Assembly: GCF_900101455.1 (NCBI RefSeq)
Contig: NZ_FMZJ01000013.1
Location: 1 to 64,000, forward strand
Source: Sphingomonas sp. YR710
Lineage (GTDB): Bacteria > Pseudomonadota > Alphaproteobacteria > Sphingomonadales > Sphingomonadaceae
Direction of reading: 5' to 3'
DNA: 64,000 bases
In this document: in pieces, positions 7,864-15,871 of the stretch
Layout of the letters: every line of letters starts with the position of its first letter
How positions within the stretch are numbered: the first letter of the stretch is position 1
The notes under the pieces: model-generated
Database searches by the model: none
Told to the model about the DNA's origin: nothing
Seen by the model: only the letters and a program-made list of their open reading frames with translations
Made by a program: the position numbers and the translations under genes

Positions 7864-9598
7864 TGTCGTCGTCTGCCCCCGGCATGTCAGCACGGATCAG
7901 ATCGCGTACGACCAATGCCGCGCGATTGGGATCCTGCCGTACGAAATTGCGAATGAGCTCGGCCCGATTGGTATAGCCCGGCGTCGCTTCAATCATGTCC
8001 AGCGTCACCGTCTTGCTCGAATCGCGCAGTGCTTCATTGGCAAGCGCTGCCGCGATTTCGCCGCGTACCGCCGGGCTGACATTGGCCGGAATGCTCCGTG
8101 TCGAGAGTGCAGCCTGGACGGTGGTGGAACGTTCCTCAAGCATCGCGGCGCGGCGTTTGAAGAGTGGCCGGGCGATACCGAAGATCAGCAGTGCAACGAC
8201 CAGCAGCGCCGAGAGATTGCGCGCCAACGTTGATACCCAGCTCGCCTCCCACCAATTCGGTGCCACGATCTCGTCGGGCGAGACAGCGAAGCTTCGAGCC
8301 GAGATGGCGACGACGTCGCCGCGGGCCTGATCGGCGCCAACTGCGCCGCGTACCAGGGTTTCGATCGACGCGATTTCGGCGCGGCTGAACTTGCGGCTGC
8401 CCTCGCGGAGCGCCACGGCGACCGACAGGCGGCGGACGGAGCCGACCGGGCTGCGTGTCACCGAAACCTCACGGCCGAGTTCGAATGTGCGGTTGAAGGT
8501 TTCCGATGTCTTGCCCTGATCGGCGGCTGCGGTGGTGCCGGGGTTCGCGGGAACCGTCTGGTTCGGAGCTGCCGTCACCTGACTCGCCGCCGGCGGCTGG
8601 TTCGAAAGCGCGCCGGGAATTCCGCTGGCTTCGCCGGCTTTGTTCGCGGTCCAGCCGCCCTGTTCGGCACGGACCACCGCGGTGTCCTTCGGATAGCTTT
8701 CGCGGGTCGCCTGGCTTTCGGTGAAATCCATGTCGGCATGGACCTCGGCGGTGAAATTGCCGGGGCCGATGATCGGCGTCAGCATCTTGTTCAGCGAGTT
8801 CATATAACGCTGTTCTATTTTCGACTGAATTTCGACCTGGCGTGCGGATGCTTCGCTGATCGGATCGTTGCCGGCTGCCGAAAGCAAGCGGCCGGACTGA
8901 TCGACCACCGAAATGCCATCGGGCGCGAGCCCCGGAACGGAGGACGCGACCAGATGGACGATTGCCTGCACTTGCATGTCGGACAGGGTGCGGCCCGGTC
9001 GCAGGCGCAGCATGACCGATGCCGTCGGTTTGGACTGGTCGCGCAGGAATACGCTGGGCTGTTCGGCGGCGATGTGGATTTTCGCATTTTCGACCGCGTC
9101 GATCGCTTCGATCGTGCGGGCGAGGTCGAGATCGCGTGCCGAGCGCAGCTTCTCGCCCTCCACCGCGCGGCTGGCACCCAGCGGCAACGAACTGATCATC
9201 GCGTCGCCATCGGGCGCTGCCTTGGGCAGGCCCTGCTGCGCGAGCAGCATTCTTGCCTGATAGAAACTGGTTTCCGGGACGGAGAGCGAACCGGTGTCGC
9301 GATTGATCTGATAAGGAATATTGGCGGCTTTCAGGGCATCCGCCACCGCGCCTTTGTCGGCATCGGCAAGGCCATTGAACAGGTCGCGCTGCGGCGCGCC
9401 CGACATCGTCATCCATAGCATGGCGGCTGCGCCCAGCAGCGCGATCAGGCCGATCATCGGCAGGCTGCGCTGGACTGCTTGCTGGCCGACGAATCCACGT
9501 ACCCGCTCAAGTAGCGATGCCGTACCGAACGGGTTCGGGCGGATGGTTGCAGGCAGATCGCGATTCGGATCCTGCGGGGCAAGGGCGATATCAGCCAT
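7856..9598 (-). CDS. fliF: Flagellar MS-ring protein FliF
   Basis: 580 residues. The first membrane helix lies near residues 46-68 (LPMIGLIALLGAAAMLW) and the second near 448-470 (LSALLVVALLIFGIARPL). Between them are the ring-building motifs: QGLPKAAPDGD, GASRAVEGEKLRSARDLDLA, VENAKIHIAAEQPSVFLRDQ and a 'VVDQSGRLLS' strand, all typical FliF. The C-terminal tail binds FliG. FliF makes the membrane base of the basal body and starts assembly; it follows fliE after 3 bp. Confidence 0.97.
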   Translation of the reverse strand: MADIALAPQDPNRDLPATIRPNPFGTASLLERVRGFVGQQAVQRSLPMIGLIALLGAAAMLWMTMSGAPQRDLFNGLADADKGAVADALKAANIPYQINRDTGSLSVPETSFYQARMLLAQQGLPKAAPDGDAMISSLPLGASRAVEGEKLRSARDLDLARTIEAIDAVENAKIHIAAEQPSVFLRDQSKPTASVMLRLRPGRTLSDMQVQAIVHLVASSVPGLAPDGISVVDQSGRLLSAAGNDPISEASARQVEIQSKIEQRYMNSLNKMLTPIIGPGNFTAEVHADMDFTESQATRESYPKDTAVVRAEQGGWTANKAGEASGIPGALSNQPPAASQVTAAPNQTVPANPGTTAAADQGKTSETFNRTFELGREVSVTRSPVGSVRRLSVAVALREGSRKFSRAEIASIETLVRGAVGADQARGDVVAISARSFAVSPDEIVAPNWWEASWVSTLARNLSALLVVALLIFGIARPLFKRRAAMLEERSTTVQAALSTRSIPANVSPAVRGEIAAALANEALRDSSKTVTLDMIEATPGYTNRAELIRNFVRQDPNRAALVVRDLIRADMPGADDDNG

Positions 9599-9601
9599 CG
9601 A

Positions 9602-9967
9602 TTATACCGGCATGCTCATGATGTCCTTATAGGCGGACAGGAGTTTGTTGCGGACCTGCAGGGTCGCCTGGAACCCGACATTGGCCTGTTCCCGCTGCAG
9701 CATGACTGCAGCAATATCGGTCGTTTCACCGCGCTCGTAGGATTCGGTGATGCTCGACGCCTTGGCCTGCTGGTTGTTGACCTCGGTCAGCGCGCCGCGC
9801 ATCGCGGTGGCGAAATTTCCCGATGGCGCAGCGGTTGCGCTTCCGGCGGCGCCGACCCCGGCGATCGGTGACGGAGCAGGGGCGGCGGCCGCCTTTTGCA
9901 GCGCCGAATTCTGCTGGAGGATCGCATTGCGCATCGCCAGCAGGTTGCTGGTGTTGATCGTACTCAT
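9602..9967 (-). CDS. fliE: Flagellar hook-basal body protein FliE
   Basis: 121 residues with an Ala-rich variable N-terminus and the conserved helical C-terminus (VMLQREQANVGFQATLQVRN then KLLSAYKDIMSMPV), diagnostic for FliE. FliE links the MS ring to the proximal rod and is an early export substrate. The ATG overlaps the flbD stop, so it is translated from the same message as the activator. Confidence 0.95.
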   Translation of the reverse strand: MSTINTSNLLAMRNAILQQNSALQKAAAAPAPSPIAGVGAAGSATAAPSGNFATAMRGALTEVNNQQAKASSITESYERGETTDIAAVMLQREQANVGFQATLQVRNKLLSAYKDIMSMPV

Positions 9968-11238
9968 GCCGCAGCCGTCCGCAGATCAGCGAGCCGGTAG
10001 CGCAAAGTACGCTCGGAAATGCCGAGGCGCTCGGCGGCGCGCAGGCGGTGGCCGCCCGTTGCCGCCAAGGCTTCCTCGATCGCACGGGCCTGTGAGGCGC
10101 GTCTGGCATCGTCGAGGCGGATCGGTGCATCGATGATCGGCGTCGGTTCCGGGGCAACTGCCGTCATCTGGAATATGGACACGGCGAGATGCGTTTCAAT
10201 CGAGAGGTCTTCAGCTTCGATGCGATCCCCGTCATGCATCAGCAGTGCCCGTTGCAGCACGTTTTCGAGTTCGCGGACATTGCCCGGCCAGCTATGCGCC
10301 ATCAGTCGATCAAGCGCATTGGCGGTCGGCCAAGCAAACGCTTCGTCGGCCGCCATGTGGCGGAGCAGCAAAGCAGCGGTGATCGCCCGGATATCCTGCC
10401 GACGCTGGTGAAGTGGCTTCATCGCAATCGGCATGACATTGAGCCGCCAGTAAAGATCGGCGCGGAACCGCCCTGCAGCAACTTCGGCTGCCAGATCGCG
10501 ATTGGCGGCGGCGATGATGCGGACGTCGACCTGCACGGGGCGGGTGGCGCCGACCGGAAGCACTTCGCGCTCCTGGAGCGCGCGCAGCAGCTTTGCCTGG
10601 AGCGCCAGCGGCAGTTCGGCAATTTCGTCGAGAAGGAGCGTACCGCCCTCGGCCGACCTGAACAGACCTTCGCCGGATCCGCTGGCGCCGGTAAATGCGC
10701 CCTTTTGGTGGCCGAACAACATCGCTTCGAGCATGGTTTCGGGCAACGCTGCGCAATTGACCGCGACGAAAGGCTTGGCGGCGCGAGCGCTGGCGGCGTG
10801 GATGTAGCGGGCCATGCCTTCCTTGCCCGTGCCGGTCTCGCCCAGAAGCAGCACGGTGGCATCGCGGCTGGCGATGCGGCTGGCCATCTTCAGGAAGGTT
10901 GCGCTTTCAGGTTCGCCGCAAGCGGGCGTGCCGACGGGACGGACGAGCTCGGCAATCAGCGCATGGCCGAACGCCATGTCGTCGAAACCGAAGCGCACCA
11001 CCGTCGGGCGGCCGATCGTTGCGGGCACGAAGCACGGCGCGCCGGGCGCGAAGTCGGTGAGGATATCGCGTTGGCGGGCATGTGATTGTTCGCTGATGTG
11101 AAGAAGGCGGATATCGTCGCGGCTGGCGGATGGCGCGGCGGGATCGATCGTTGACGTTGCGATGCCTGCGCCGACCAGCCAGCCGTTAAGCGCTGGGTGG
11201 GCGATCTGTGCCTTTTCGCTGATCCCGATCCCGTTCAT
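9964..11238 (-). CDS. flbD: Sigma-54-dependent flagellar transcription activator, FlbD-like
   Basis: 424 residues. The AAA+ sigma-54 interaction domain (about 110-340) has Walker A GETGTGKEGMARY, the sigma-54 contact motif GAFTGA, Walker B GGTLLLDEIAELP and an arginine-finger region. A Fis-type helix-turn-helix closes the protein (HRLRAAERLGISERTLRYRL). The N-terminal ~110 residues do not show a receiver aspartate, so phosphorylation control is doubtful. FlbD in Caulobacter lies in the fliF operon, and this gene heads fliE-fliF here. Its likely targets are the sigma-54 promoters of flgB, flgA and flhA, the first of which carries paired palindromes. FleQ-like is the alternative name. Confidence 0.85.
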   Translation of the reverse strand: MNGIGISEKAQIAHPALNGWLVGAGIATSTIDPAAPSASRDDIRLLHISEQSHARQRDILTDFAPGAPCFVPATIGRPTVVRFGFDDMAFGHALIAELVRPVGTPACGEPESATFLKMASRIASRDATVLLLGETGTGKEGMARYIHAASARAAKPFVAVNCAALPETMLEAMLFGHQKGAFTGASGSGEGLFRSAEGGTLLLDEIAELPLALQAKLLRALQEREVLPVGATRPVQVDVRIIAAANRDLAAEVAAGRFRADLYWRLNVMPIAMKPLHQRRQDIRAITAALLLRHMAADEAFAWPTANALDRLMAHSWPGNVRELENVLQRALLMHDGDRIEAEDLSIETHLAVSIFQMTAVAPEPTPIIDAPIRLDDARRASQARAIEEALAATGGHRLRAAERLGISERTLRYRLADLRTAAA

Positions 11239-11549
11239 CGCGTTCCTCGTGAAAGGCGGATCCCGATGCAGTCTCGGGCCGATTTCCTGAGAAATGACAA
11301 TAGGTTTCGAATCCTACGAAATGCTTAATAGACCGCGCGACCCGCGCCCCCGCATATGTGCGTATGCGCCGGCCCACGTGCGGGGGCGTCGTGCGCGGGA
11401 ACGGGGACGCCGAAAACGTGGCTAAGGAACATGAAAAACGGGCTGTGAATTTTTCTGGTTAAAGCAACGGTAAGCACGGTCGTTAATTGGACCGTGGCGA
11501 GAACGGCATGCAGCCGAGGCGCCGATACGATCGAGAAGGAAACGATCAC
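11239..11549. promoter_or_regulatory. Divergent regulatory region between flbD and the first flagellin gene
   Basis: This 311-bp stretch holds no gene. It contains the sigma-28-like flagellin promoter (11460-11486), a well-placed AAGGA ribosome site before the flagellin ATG at 11550, and an inverted repeat TTTCG-N7-CGAAA at about 11306-11322 on the flbD side. No clear sigma-54 or sigma-28 promoter was found for the flbD operon; its promoter, expected here on the minus strand, remains unassigned. Confidence 0.5.
11460..11486 (+). promoter_or_regulatory. Sigma-28-like (FliA) promoter of the first flagellin gene
   Basis: TAAAGCAA, 11-bp spacer, GTCGTTAA. This matches the TAAAG...GCCGATAA layout known for sigma-28 with five of eight and six of eight positions, and exactly the canonical 11-bp spacer. 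The same arrangement recurs before the second flagellin, motA and flgM. A short block GTGGCGAGAACGG lies just after the expected start of transcription and is shared with the second flagellin (GTGGCGAGGACGG). Confidence 0.75.
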
Positions 11550-12374
11550 ATGACCGTAATCAACACCAACATTTCTTCGCTTCGCGCCCAGAACAGCAAC
11601 CGCATGGCTGTCATGATGCAGGAGACTGCGATGGAGCGTCTGTCGAGCGGCAAGCGCATCAACAGCTCGAAAGACGACGCCGCCGGACTCGCCATCGCAT
11701 CGTCGATGACGTCTTCGATCAAGGGCATGGCGGTTGCCATCCGCAACGCGAATGACGGCAACTCTTTGGCGCAGACGGCAGAAGGTGCGCTTGGCGAAGT
11801 CAGCAACATGCTGCAGCGCCTCCGCGAACTGGCGGTTCAGGCATCGAGCGGTACCTACCAGGCTTCGGATCGTCTCAATGTTCAGACCGAAGTCGCGACA
11901 GTGCAGGCGCAGATGACTTCGATCATCACCAATTCGAAGTTCAACGGCAACACACTGTTCAGCGCCACCAGCGTCGCAACCTCGTTCGACATCCAGACCG
12001 GCGTCAATGCGGGCGATACGACGACCATCGCGGTCGGCGGGCTCGACAAGGTTACGGCTGCCGGCATTTCGACGATCAAGGTCGATACCGCAGCCAACGC
12101 CGCACTGGCGATCACGGCGGCCGATGATGCGCTGACCCAGGTCAACTCGGTTCGGGCCGGTCTCGGTGCGACCCAGAACCGCCTTGATGCGATCGTCAAT
12201 GTGCTGACCGCGAACCAGAACAATCTCAGCGACGCGCGCTCGCGGATTGAGGATGCCGATTTCTCCCAGGAATCGACGAACCTCGCCAAGGCGCAGATCC
12301 TGGCCCAGGCTTCGACGGCGATGCTCGCCCAGGCGAACCAGAGCCAGCAGGGCGTGCTGAAGCTTCTCCAGTAA
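11550..12374 (+). CDS. Flagellin (first of a tandem pair)
   Basis: 274 residues from [20 protein letters not shown]. The conserved D0/D1 termini are clear: [12 protein letters not shown]-type core ([20 protein letters not shown]), [20 protein letters not shown], and the C-terminal [20 protein letters not shown]. The central 120 residues are short, so the large surface D2/D3 domains are missing, as in many alphaproteobacterial flagellins. It is exported and polymerises into the filament. It is about 85-90% like its neighbour by eye, with differences concentrated near residues 15-25 and 100-140. Promoter is sigma-28-like; a GC hairpin follows. Confidence 0.97.
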   Translation: MTVINTNISSLRAQNSNRMAVMMQETAMERLSSGKRINSSKDDAAGLAIASSMTSSIKGMAVAIRNANDGNSLAQTAEGALGEVSNMLQRLRELAVQASSGTYQASDRLNVQTEVATVQAQMTSIITNSKFNGNTLFSATSVATSFDIQTGVNAGDTTTIAVGGLDKVTAAGISTIKVDTAANAALAITAADDALTQVNSVRAGLGATQNRLDAIVNVLTANQNNLSDARSRIEDADFSQESTNLAKAQILAQASTAMLAQANQSQQGVLKLLQ

Positions 12375-12394
12375 GCCCGAATTGACGGCCGATT

Positions 12395-12432
12395 GGGGCC
12401 CCCCGCGAATGGTGATTTAAACGCCGGGGGCC
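12395..12432 (+). terminator. Hairpin after the first flagellin gene
   Basis: GGCCCCCCG and CGGGGGCC arms are separated by about 20 bases and begin 22 bp after the stop. The T-run that follows is weak, so termination may be partial or the hairpin may protect the mRNA end. The second flagellin has a matching hairpin at 13405-13439. Confidence 0.55.
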
Positions 12433-12460
12433 TCCATCATTTGGTAACCATCTTTGTAAC

Positions 12461-12487
12461 TTAAGCATCTTTCAGAGGGGTCGTTAC
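12461..12487 (+). promoter_or_regulatory. Sigma-28-like (FliA) promoter of the second flagellin gene
   Basis: TTAAGCAT, 11-bp spacer, GTCGTTAC, followed by the conserved GTGGCGAGGACGG leader block. The match to the first flagellin promoter in both boxes and spacing indicates separate transcription of the second gene rather than simple read-through. Confidence 0.72.
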
Positions 12488-12550
12488 CCGGAACGTGGCG
12501 AGGACGGTCGATCAACCGGCACGCCGAACGAACCGGAAAGGAACGACCCA

Positions 12551-13375
12551 ATGACTGTCATCAACACCAACGTTTCGTCGCTGCGCGCGCAGAACAGCAG
12601 CCGCATGGCATCCCAGCAGCTCAGCACCGCGATGGAGCGCCTGTCGAGCGGCAAGCGCATCAACAGCGCGAAGGACGATGCTGCCGGCCTGGCCATTGCA
12701 TCCTCGATGACCTCGTCGATCAAGGGCATGAACGTCGCCATCCGCAACGCCAATGACGGCAACTCGCTGGCGCAGACGGCGGAAGGTGCGCTCGGCGAAG
12801 TCGGTAACATGATCCAGCGTGTTCGCGAACTGGCCGTCCAGGCATCGAGCGGCACCTATCAGTCTTCGGATCGCGCCAACCTGCAGACCGAAGTTTCGTC
12901 GCTCCAGGCCCAGATGGCGAATGTTGTGTCGAGCACCAGCTTCAACGGCAACACCCTGTTCAGCGCAACCTCGATCGCGACGAGCTTCGACATCCAGACT
13001 GGCGTGAACGCTGGCGACACGACCACGATTTCGGTCGGTGGTCTCGACAAGGTTGCTGCGGCTTATGTCTCGACAATCAAAGTCGACACCGCTGCCAATG
13101 CTGCGCTGACGATCACCGCAGCGGACGCCGCTCTCACCCAGGTTAACTCGGTCCGTGCCGGTCTCGGTGCGACGCAGAACCGCCTCGACGCAACCGTCAA
13201 CGTGCTGACGGCCAATTCCAACAACCTCAGCGACGCGCGTTCGCGGATCGAGGATGCCGATTTCTCGCAGGAGTCGACCAACCTCGCCAAGGCGCAGATC
13301 CTCAGCCAGGCTTCGACGGCGATGCTCGCCCAGGCTAATCAGAGCCAGCAGGGCGTGCTCAGCCTTCTCCGTTAA
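12551..13375 (+). CDS. Flagellin (second of a tandem pair)
   Basis: 274 residues, closely similar to the preceding flagellin along its whole length ([20 protein letters not shown] at the start; [20 protein letters not shown] near the end). It has a good AAGGA ribosome site 7-8 bp before the ATG. Tandem near-identical flagellins usually build different parts of one filament or are expressed in different amounts. The pair probably arose by local duplication that included the promoter and leader. A GC hairpin follows at 13405-13439. Confidence 0.97.
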   Translation: MTVINTNVSSLRAQNSSRMASQQLSTAMERLSSGKRINSAKDDAAGLAIASSMTSSIKGMNVAIRNANDGNSLAQTAEGALGEVGNMIQRVRELAVQASSGTYQSSDRANLQTEVSSLQAQMANVVSSTSFNGNTLFSATSIATSFDIQTGVNAGDTTTISVGGLDKVAAAYVSTIKVDTAANAALTITAADAALTQVNSVRAGLGATQNRLDATVNVLTANSNNLSDARSRIEDADFSQESTNLAKAQILSQASTAMLAQANQSQQGVLSLLR

Positions 13376-13404
13376 GACGGCCTAAACACCTCAGCCGTCT
13401 GGTC

Positions 13405-13439
13405 GGCCCCCGGCGCATGTTTCCCCCGCGTCGGGGGCC
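13405..13439 (+). terminator. Hairpin terminator after the second flagellin gene
   Basis: GGCCCCCG (13405-13412) pairs with CGGGGGCC (13432-13439) and is followed by TTCCGACCTTTCTTAA, a loose T-rich tract. It lies 29 bp after the flagellin stop and just before the unknown gene at 13465. Confidence 0.65.
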
Positions 13440-13464
13440 TTCCGACCTTTCTTAACCGATATCT

Positions 13465-14301
13465 ATGGAAGACGGGATGGACGCAGCTTCGGCTTCGGGT
13501 GGCGACAGCGGTTTCGATGCGGCGCTCAGGGCGCTGGACGAACTCCAGAGCGAACTTCCCAAAAAGGCGGATGGCATCGGCGTCACGCCGGCTTCGTTCG
13601 CGATCAGCATCGACGACGGGCTCGATCCCCTTGAAGCCATGGCCGCTGCAACCCTGGCTGAGATGGCCGCCGATACGGCCGCCTCCGCAAGCAATATTGC
13701 GGTCATGGATGATCTTGAAGCCGCGCTTAACGCCAGCATGGCCGAGATAAGTTTTACGCAGCCGGCATTCGAACCCGCGCCCGCTCCAGCTCCGGCGCCC
13801 CAAGCAGCGCCACCCGCTGTGGTCCCGGTCGCCCCGATTGCGGAGGTCTTGCCGCCGCGATTGCGCTTCCTGCCGATCGTGGCCGTCGTGCTCGGTGTAT
13901 TTTCCAGCCTTCTGTCGATGATCGGATTGATTGTCGCGAGCCGCACGATCGCCGGGGCGTCGCTGATCGTCGCCGATGCGCGCGAGCGCCAGCAGCAGAT
14001 GACCGAAGTCGGAAAGCTGGTGCGCGATCTGGACGTCATTCGTGCGCGGCAGCTCGAATTGCTGCGGCGTCAGCAGGCTGCGGCGTCAACCTCGGTGGCG
14101 ACGCGCGACGATCTGCACAATGCGATGGATGGGATCCGCAACGATATGGCCAAGCGCGGGCCGGATATCGAAATCCTGAAGATGGTTCATGAGGGCAATG
14201 CGCAACTCGCCGAAGGCCTCGCGGCGATCGGCATGAAGGTCACGCGGATCGAGGGGACGCTGTCCGCGCAAAGATCGATGCTACCGCCACGCCGCCAGTG
14301 A
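13465..14301 (+). CDS. Unknown single-pass membrane protein beside the flagellins
   Basis: 278 residues; no family recognised. The N-terminal ~115 residues are acidic and Ala-rich (cytoplasmic by the positive-inside rule being uncertain), then a Pro/Ala tract at about 110-130 (EPAPAPAPAPQAAPPAVVPV), one transmembrane helix at about 140-165 (FLPIVAVVLGVFSSLLSMIG), and a helical, probably coiled-coil tail with RQQQMTEVGKLVRDLDVIRA and repeated Met/Arg-Ile pairs. An ATG at 13477 preceded by GGAAGACGGG is an alternative start. The 3' end overlaps the 3' end of the convergent fliA by 21 bp. The location suggests a motility role (for example a filament- or motor-linked scaffold), but this is only inference. 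Confidence 0.75.
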   Translation: MEDGMDAASASGGDSGFDAALRALDELQSELPKKADGIGVTPASFAISIDDGLDPLEAMAAATLAEMAADTAASASNIAVMDDLEAALNASMAEISFTQPAFEPAPAPAPAPQAAPPAVVPVAPIAEVLPPRLRFLPIVAVVLGVFSSLLSMIGLIVASRTIAGASLIVADARERQQQMTEVGKLVRDLDVIRARQLELLRRQQAAASTSVATRDDLHNAMDGIRNDMAKRGPDIEILKMVHEGNAQLAEGLAAIGMKVTRIEGTLSAQRSMLPPRRQ

Positions 14302-15009
14302 TCCGCGCAATTTGTCGAGAGCCTGCTTCTTGATCTGGCAGACGCGCGCGGCGCCGACCCCGATCGTCTGGCCGATTTCCTCGAGGTTCATCTCTTCGAC
14401 GAAATAGAGCTGGAGCACGATTGCCTCGCGCTCGGGCAAATCGGAAATATGGGCGGCCAGGGCTTCCTGCAATTCGCTTCGCTCGATCGTCTGATCGATC
14501 CGGTCCTCGACATCGGCGAACCACATCGACTGGTCGGAATAGACTTCGTCGAGGGAATCCTGATGGATCGCTGCACTGTCGTCGATCAACGCACGAAGCG
14601 CGGCGCCGTCGAGCCCCATCGCATGGGCCAGTTCGGACTCACTGGGTGTGCGCCCGTTGCGCTTTTCGAAGTCCGATTTCGCCTTCATCAACTGGCGGCG
14701 TTTGGTCATCGCCGAACGGCACATCATCGCATGGCGGCGAAGATGGTCGATCATCGCTCCGCGGATCCGCATCGACGCATAGGTCGAAAAGGCATGGCCA
14801 CGATCTTCATAGCCGTTGGCGGCCTCGACGAGGGCGATCATGCCGATCTGGCACAGGTCCTCCACATCGATCGCCGACGACATCCGCCCATGGACATGCC
14901 ACGCGATCTTGCGAACGAGCTGCATATGGCTGCGGATCAGATCTTCCGACTTTGGCCTGGCTGGCTTGCGCGAATATGTGTGGATCGGATCCCTTGCATC
15001 AGCGAGCAT
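14281..15009 (-). CDS. fliA: Flagellar sigma factor FliA (sigma-28)
   Basis: 242 residues from the ATG at 15009. Region 2 is clear: LIRSHMQLVRKIAWHVHGRM, DVEDLCQIGMIALVEAANGY and FSTYASMRIRGAMIDHLRR; region 3 is RNGRTPSESELAHAMGLDGA; region 4 is LPEREAIVLQLYFVEEMNLE followed by EIGQTIGVGAARVCQIKKQA. It directs RNA polymerase to late flagellar promoters and is held by FlgM, also in this window. It is the third gene of flhA-flhG-fliA and overlaps flhG by 11 bp. Four candidate target promoters are seen in the window. Confidence 0.96.
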   Translation of the reverse strand: MLADARDPIHTYSRKPARPKSEDLIRSHMQLVRKIAWHVHGRMSSAIDVEDLCQIGMIALVEAANGYEDRGHAFSTYASMRIRGAMIDHLRRHAMMCRSAMTKRRQLMKAKSDFEKRNGRTPSESELAHAMGLDGAALRALIDDSAAIHQDSLDEVYSDQSMWFADVEDRIDQTIERSELQEALAAHISDLPEREAIVLQLYFVEEMNLEEIGQTIGVGAARVCQIKKQALDKLRGSLAAWR

Positions 15010-15871
15010 GGGTGATTGCCTCCAGGCCAAAGAAACTGTCACCGCCCGGCGCCGCCACGATCGCCATCGTGTTGACCGTCCGTGCGAGAGCGGTGATCGC
15101 TTGCGCCGCGCGCGCATGGGGATGCTGATCGACGACGCAGCGCCGCCGAAGCGCCGCGGAGCGGATATGCTCGTCGTCGGGAATGCCGCCGAGATAGCTG
15201 AGCCGCGTACTGCCGAGGAAACGTTTGCTGACATCGGCGAAGCGCCGGAACAGGTCGCGGCCCATCGCCTCCCCTTCGATCCGGTTGGCGACGATGGCGA
15301 TATCCGCCACCTCATGGTCGAGCGACAGCAGCTTCACGGTTGCATAGGCTTCCATGAAATAGTCGCTTTGCGGGCAAAGGATCACGATCGGCAGGTCTGA
15401 AGAAGCTACCATGTCAAGCGTATCAGGATCCGCCTTGCCGGGCGTATCGACGACGACGAAGTCGAGCGAGTTGCGATGGACGCGAAATGCATCGGCCAGT
15501 TTAAGCCGGGCGACCATATCAATCTCCCGGCGGCGCCCGTCGGCGGGGCCGGCGGGAACCACGAACAGCGCGTCGGGGCCGTCGACCACAATCTGGTCGA
15601 CGGTGAGCCGACCGCTGATCACATCGTCGATCGATTCCCGCCCGTTGATGCCCAGCCCGCGGGTGGCATCGCCGGGGCCGGGATCGCAATCGACAAGCAT
15701 CGCGCGGCGGCGCATCTGCGACAGCGCGAGCGACAGGTTGGCTGCGACGGTGGTCTTGCCGACACCGCTATGACCGCAGGCGATGCTGATTACGCGCGCG
15801 CTGCGTCGCGCGTGCGGCAGGGTGAGGGAAGGGCCGACCGGTGAACGGGTTTCGGGCCAGACGAAGCTCAT
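14999..15871 (-). CDS. flhG: MinD/ParA-type ATPase FlhG (FleN/YlxH)
   Basis: 290 residues of the SIMIBI NTPase fold: ISIACGHSGVGKTTVAANLS (P-loop), RAMLVDCDPGPGDATRGLGI, LDFVVVDTPGKADPDTLDMV and VILCPQSDYFMEAYATVKLL. FlhG limits flagellar number and normally works with the GTPase FlhF, which is not between flhA and flhG here. The P-loop reads GHSGVGKTT; MinD/FlhG proteins normally have GKGGVGKTT, so the signature lysine needed for the dimeric ATP state in MinD is replaced by histidine. Overlaps flhA (ATGA) and fliA. Confidence 0.88.
   Translation of the reverse strand: MSFVWPETRSPVGPSLTLPHARRSARVISIACGHSGVGKTTVAANLSLALSQMRRRAMLVDCDPGPGDATRGLGINGRESIDDVISGRLTVDQIVVDGPDALFVVPAGPADGRRREIDMVARLKLADAFRVHRNSLDFVVVDTPGKADPDTLDMVASSDLPIVILCPQSDYFMEAYATVKLLSLDHEVADIAIVANRIEGEAMGRDLFRRFADVSKRFLGSTRLSYLGGIPDDEHIRSAALRRRCVVDQHPHARAAQAITALARTVNTMAIVAAPGGDSFFGLEAITHAR

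Noticed and set aside
11493-11512. Sigma-54 promoter (GTGGCGAGAACGGCATGC) before the first flagellin
   Set aside because: The spacing between GG and GC is wrong and the same block before the second flagellin lacks the GC; the sigma-28-like elements fit both genes.
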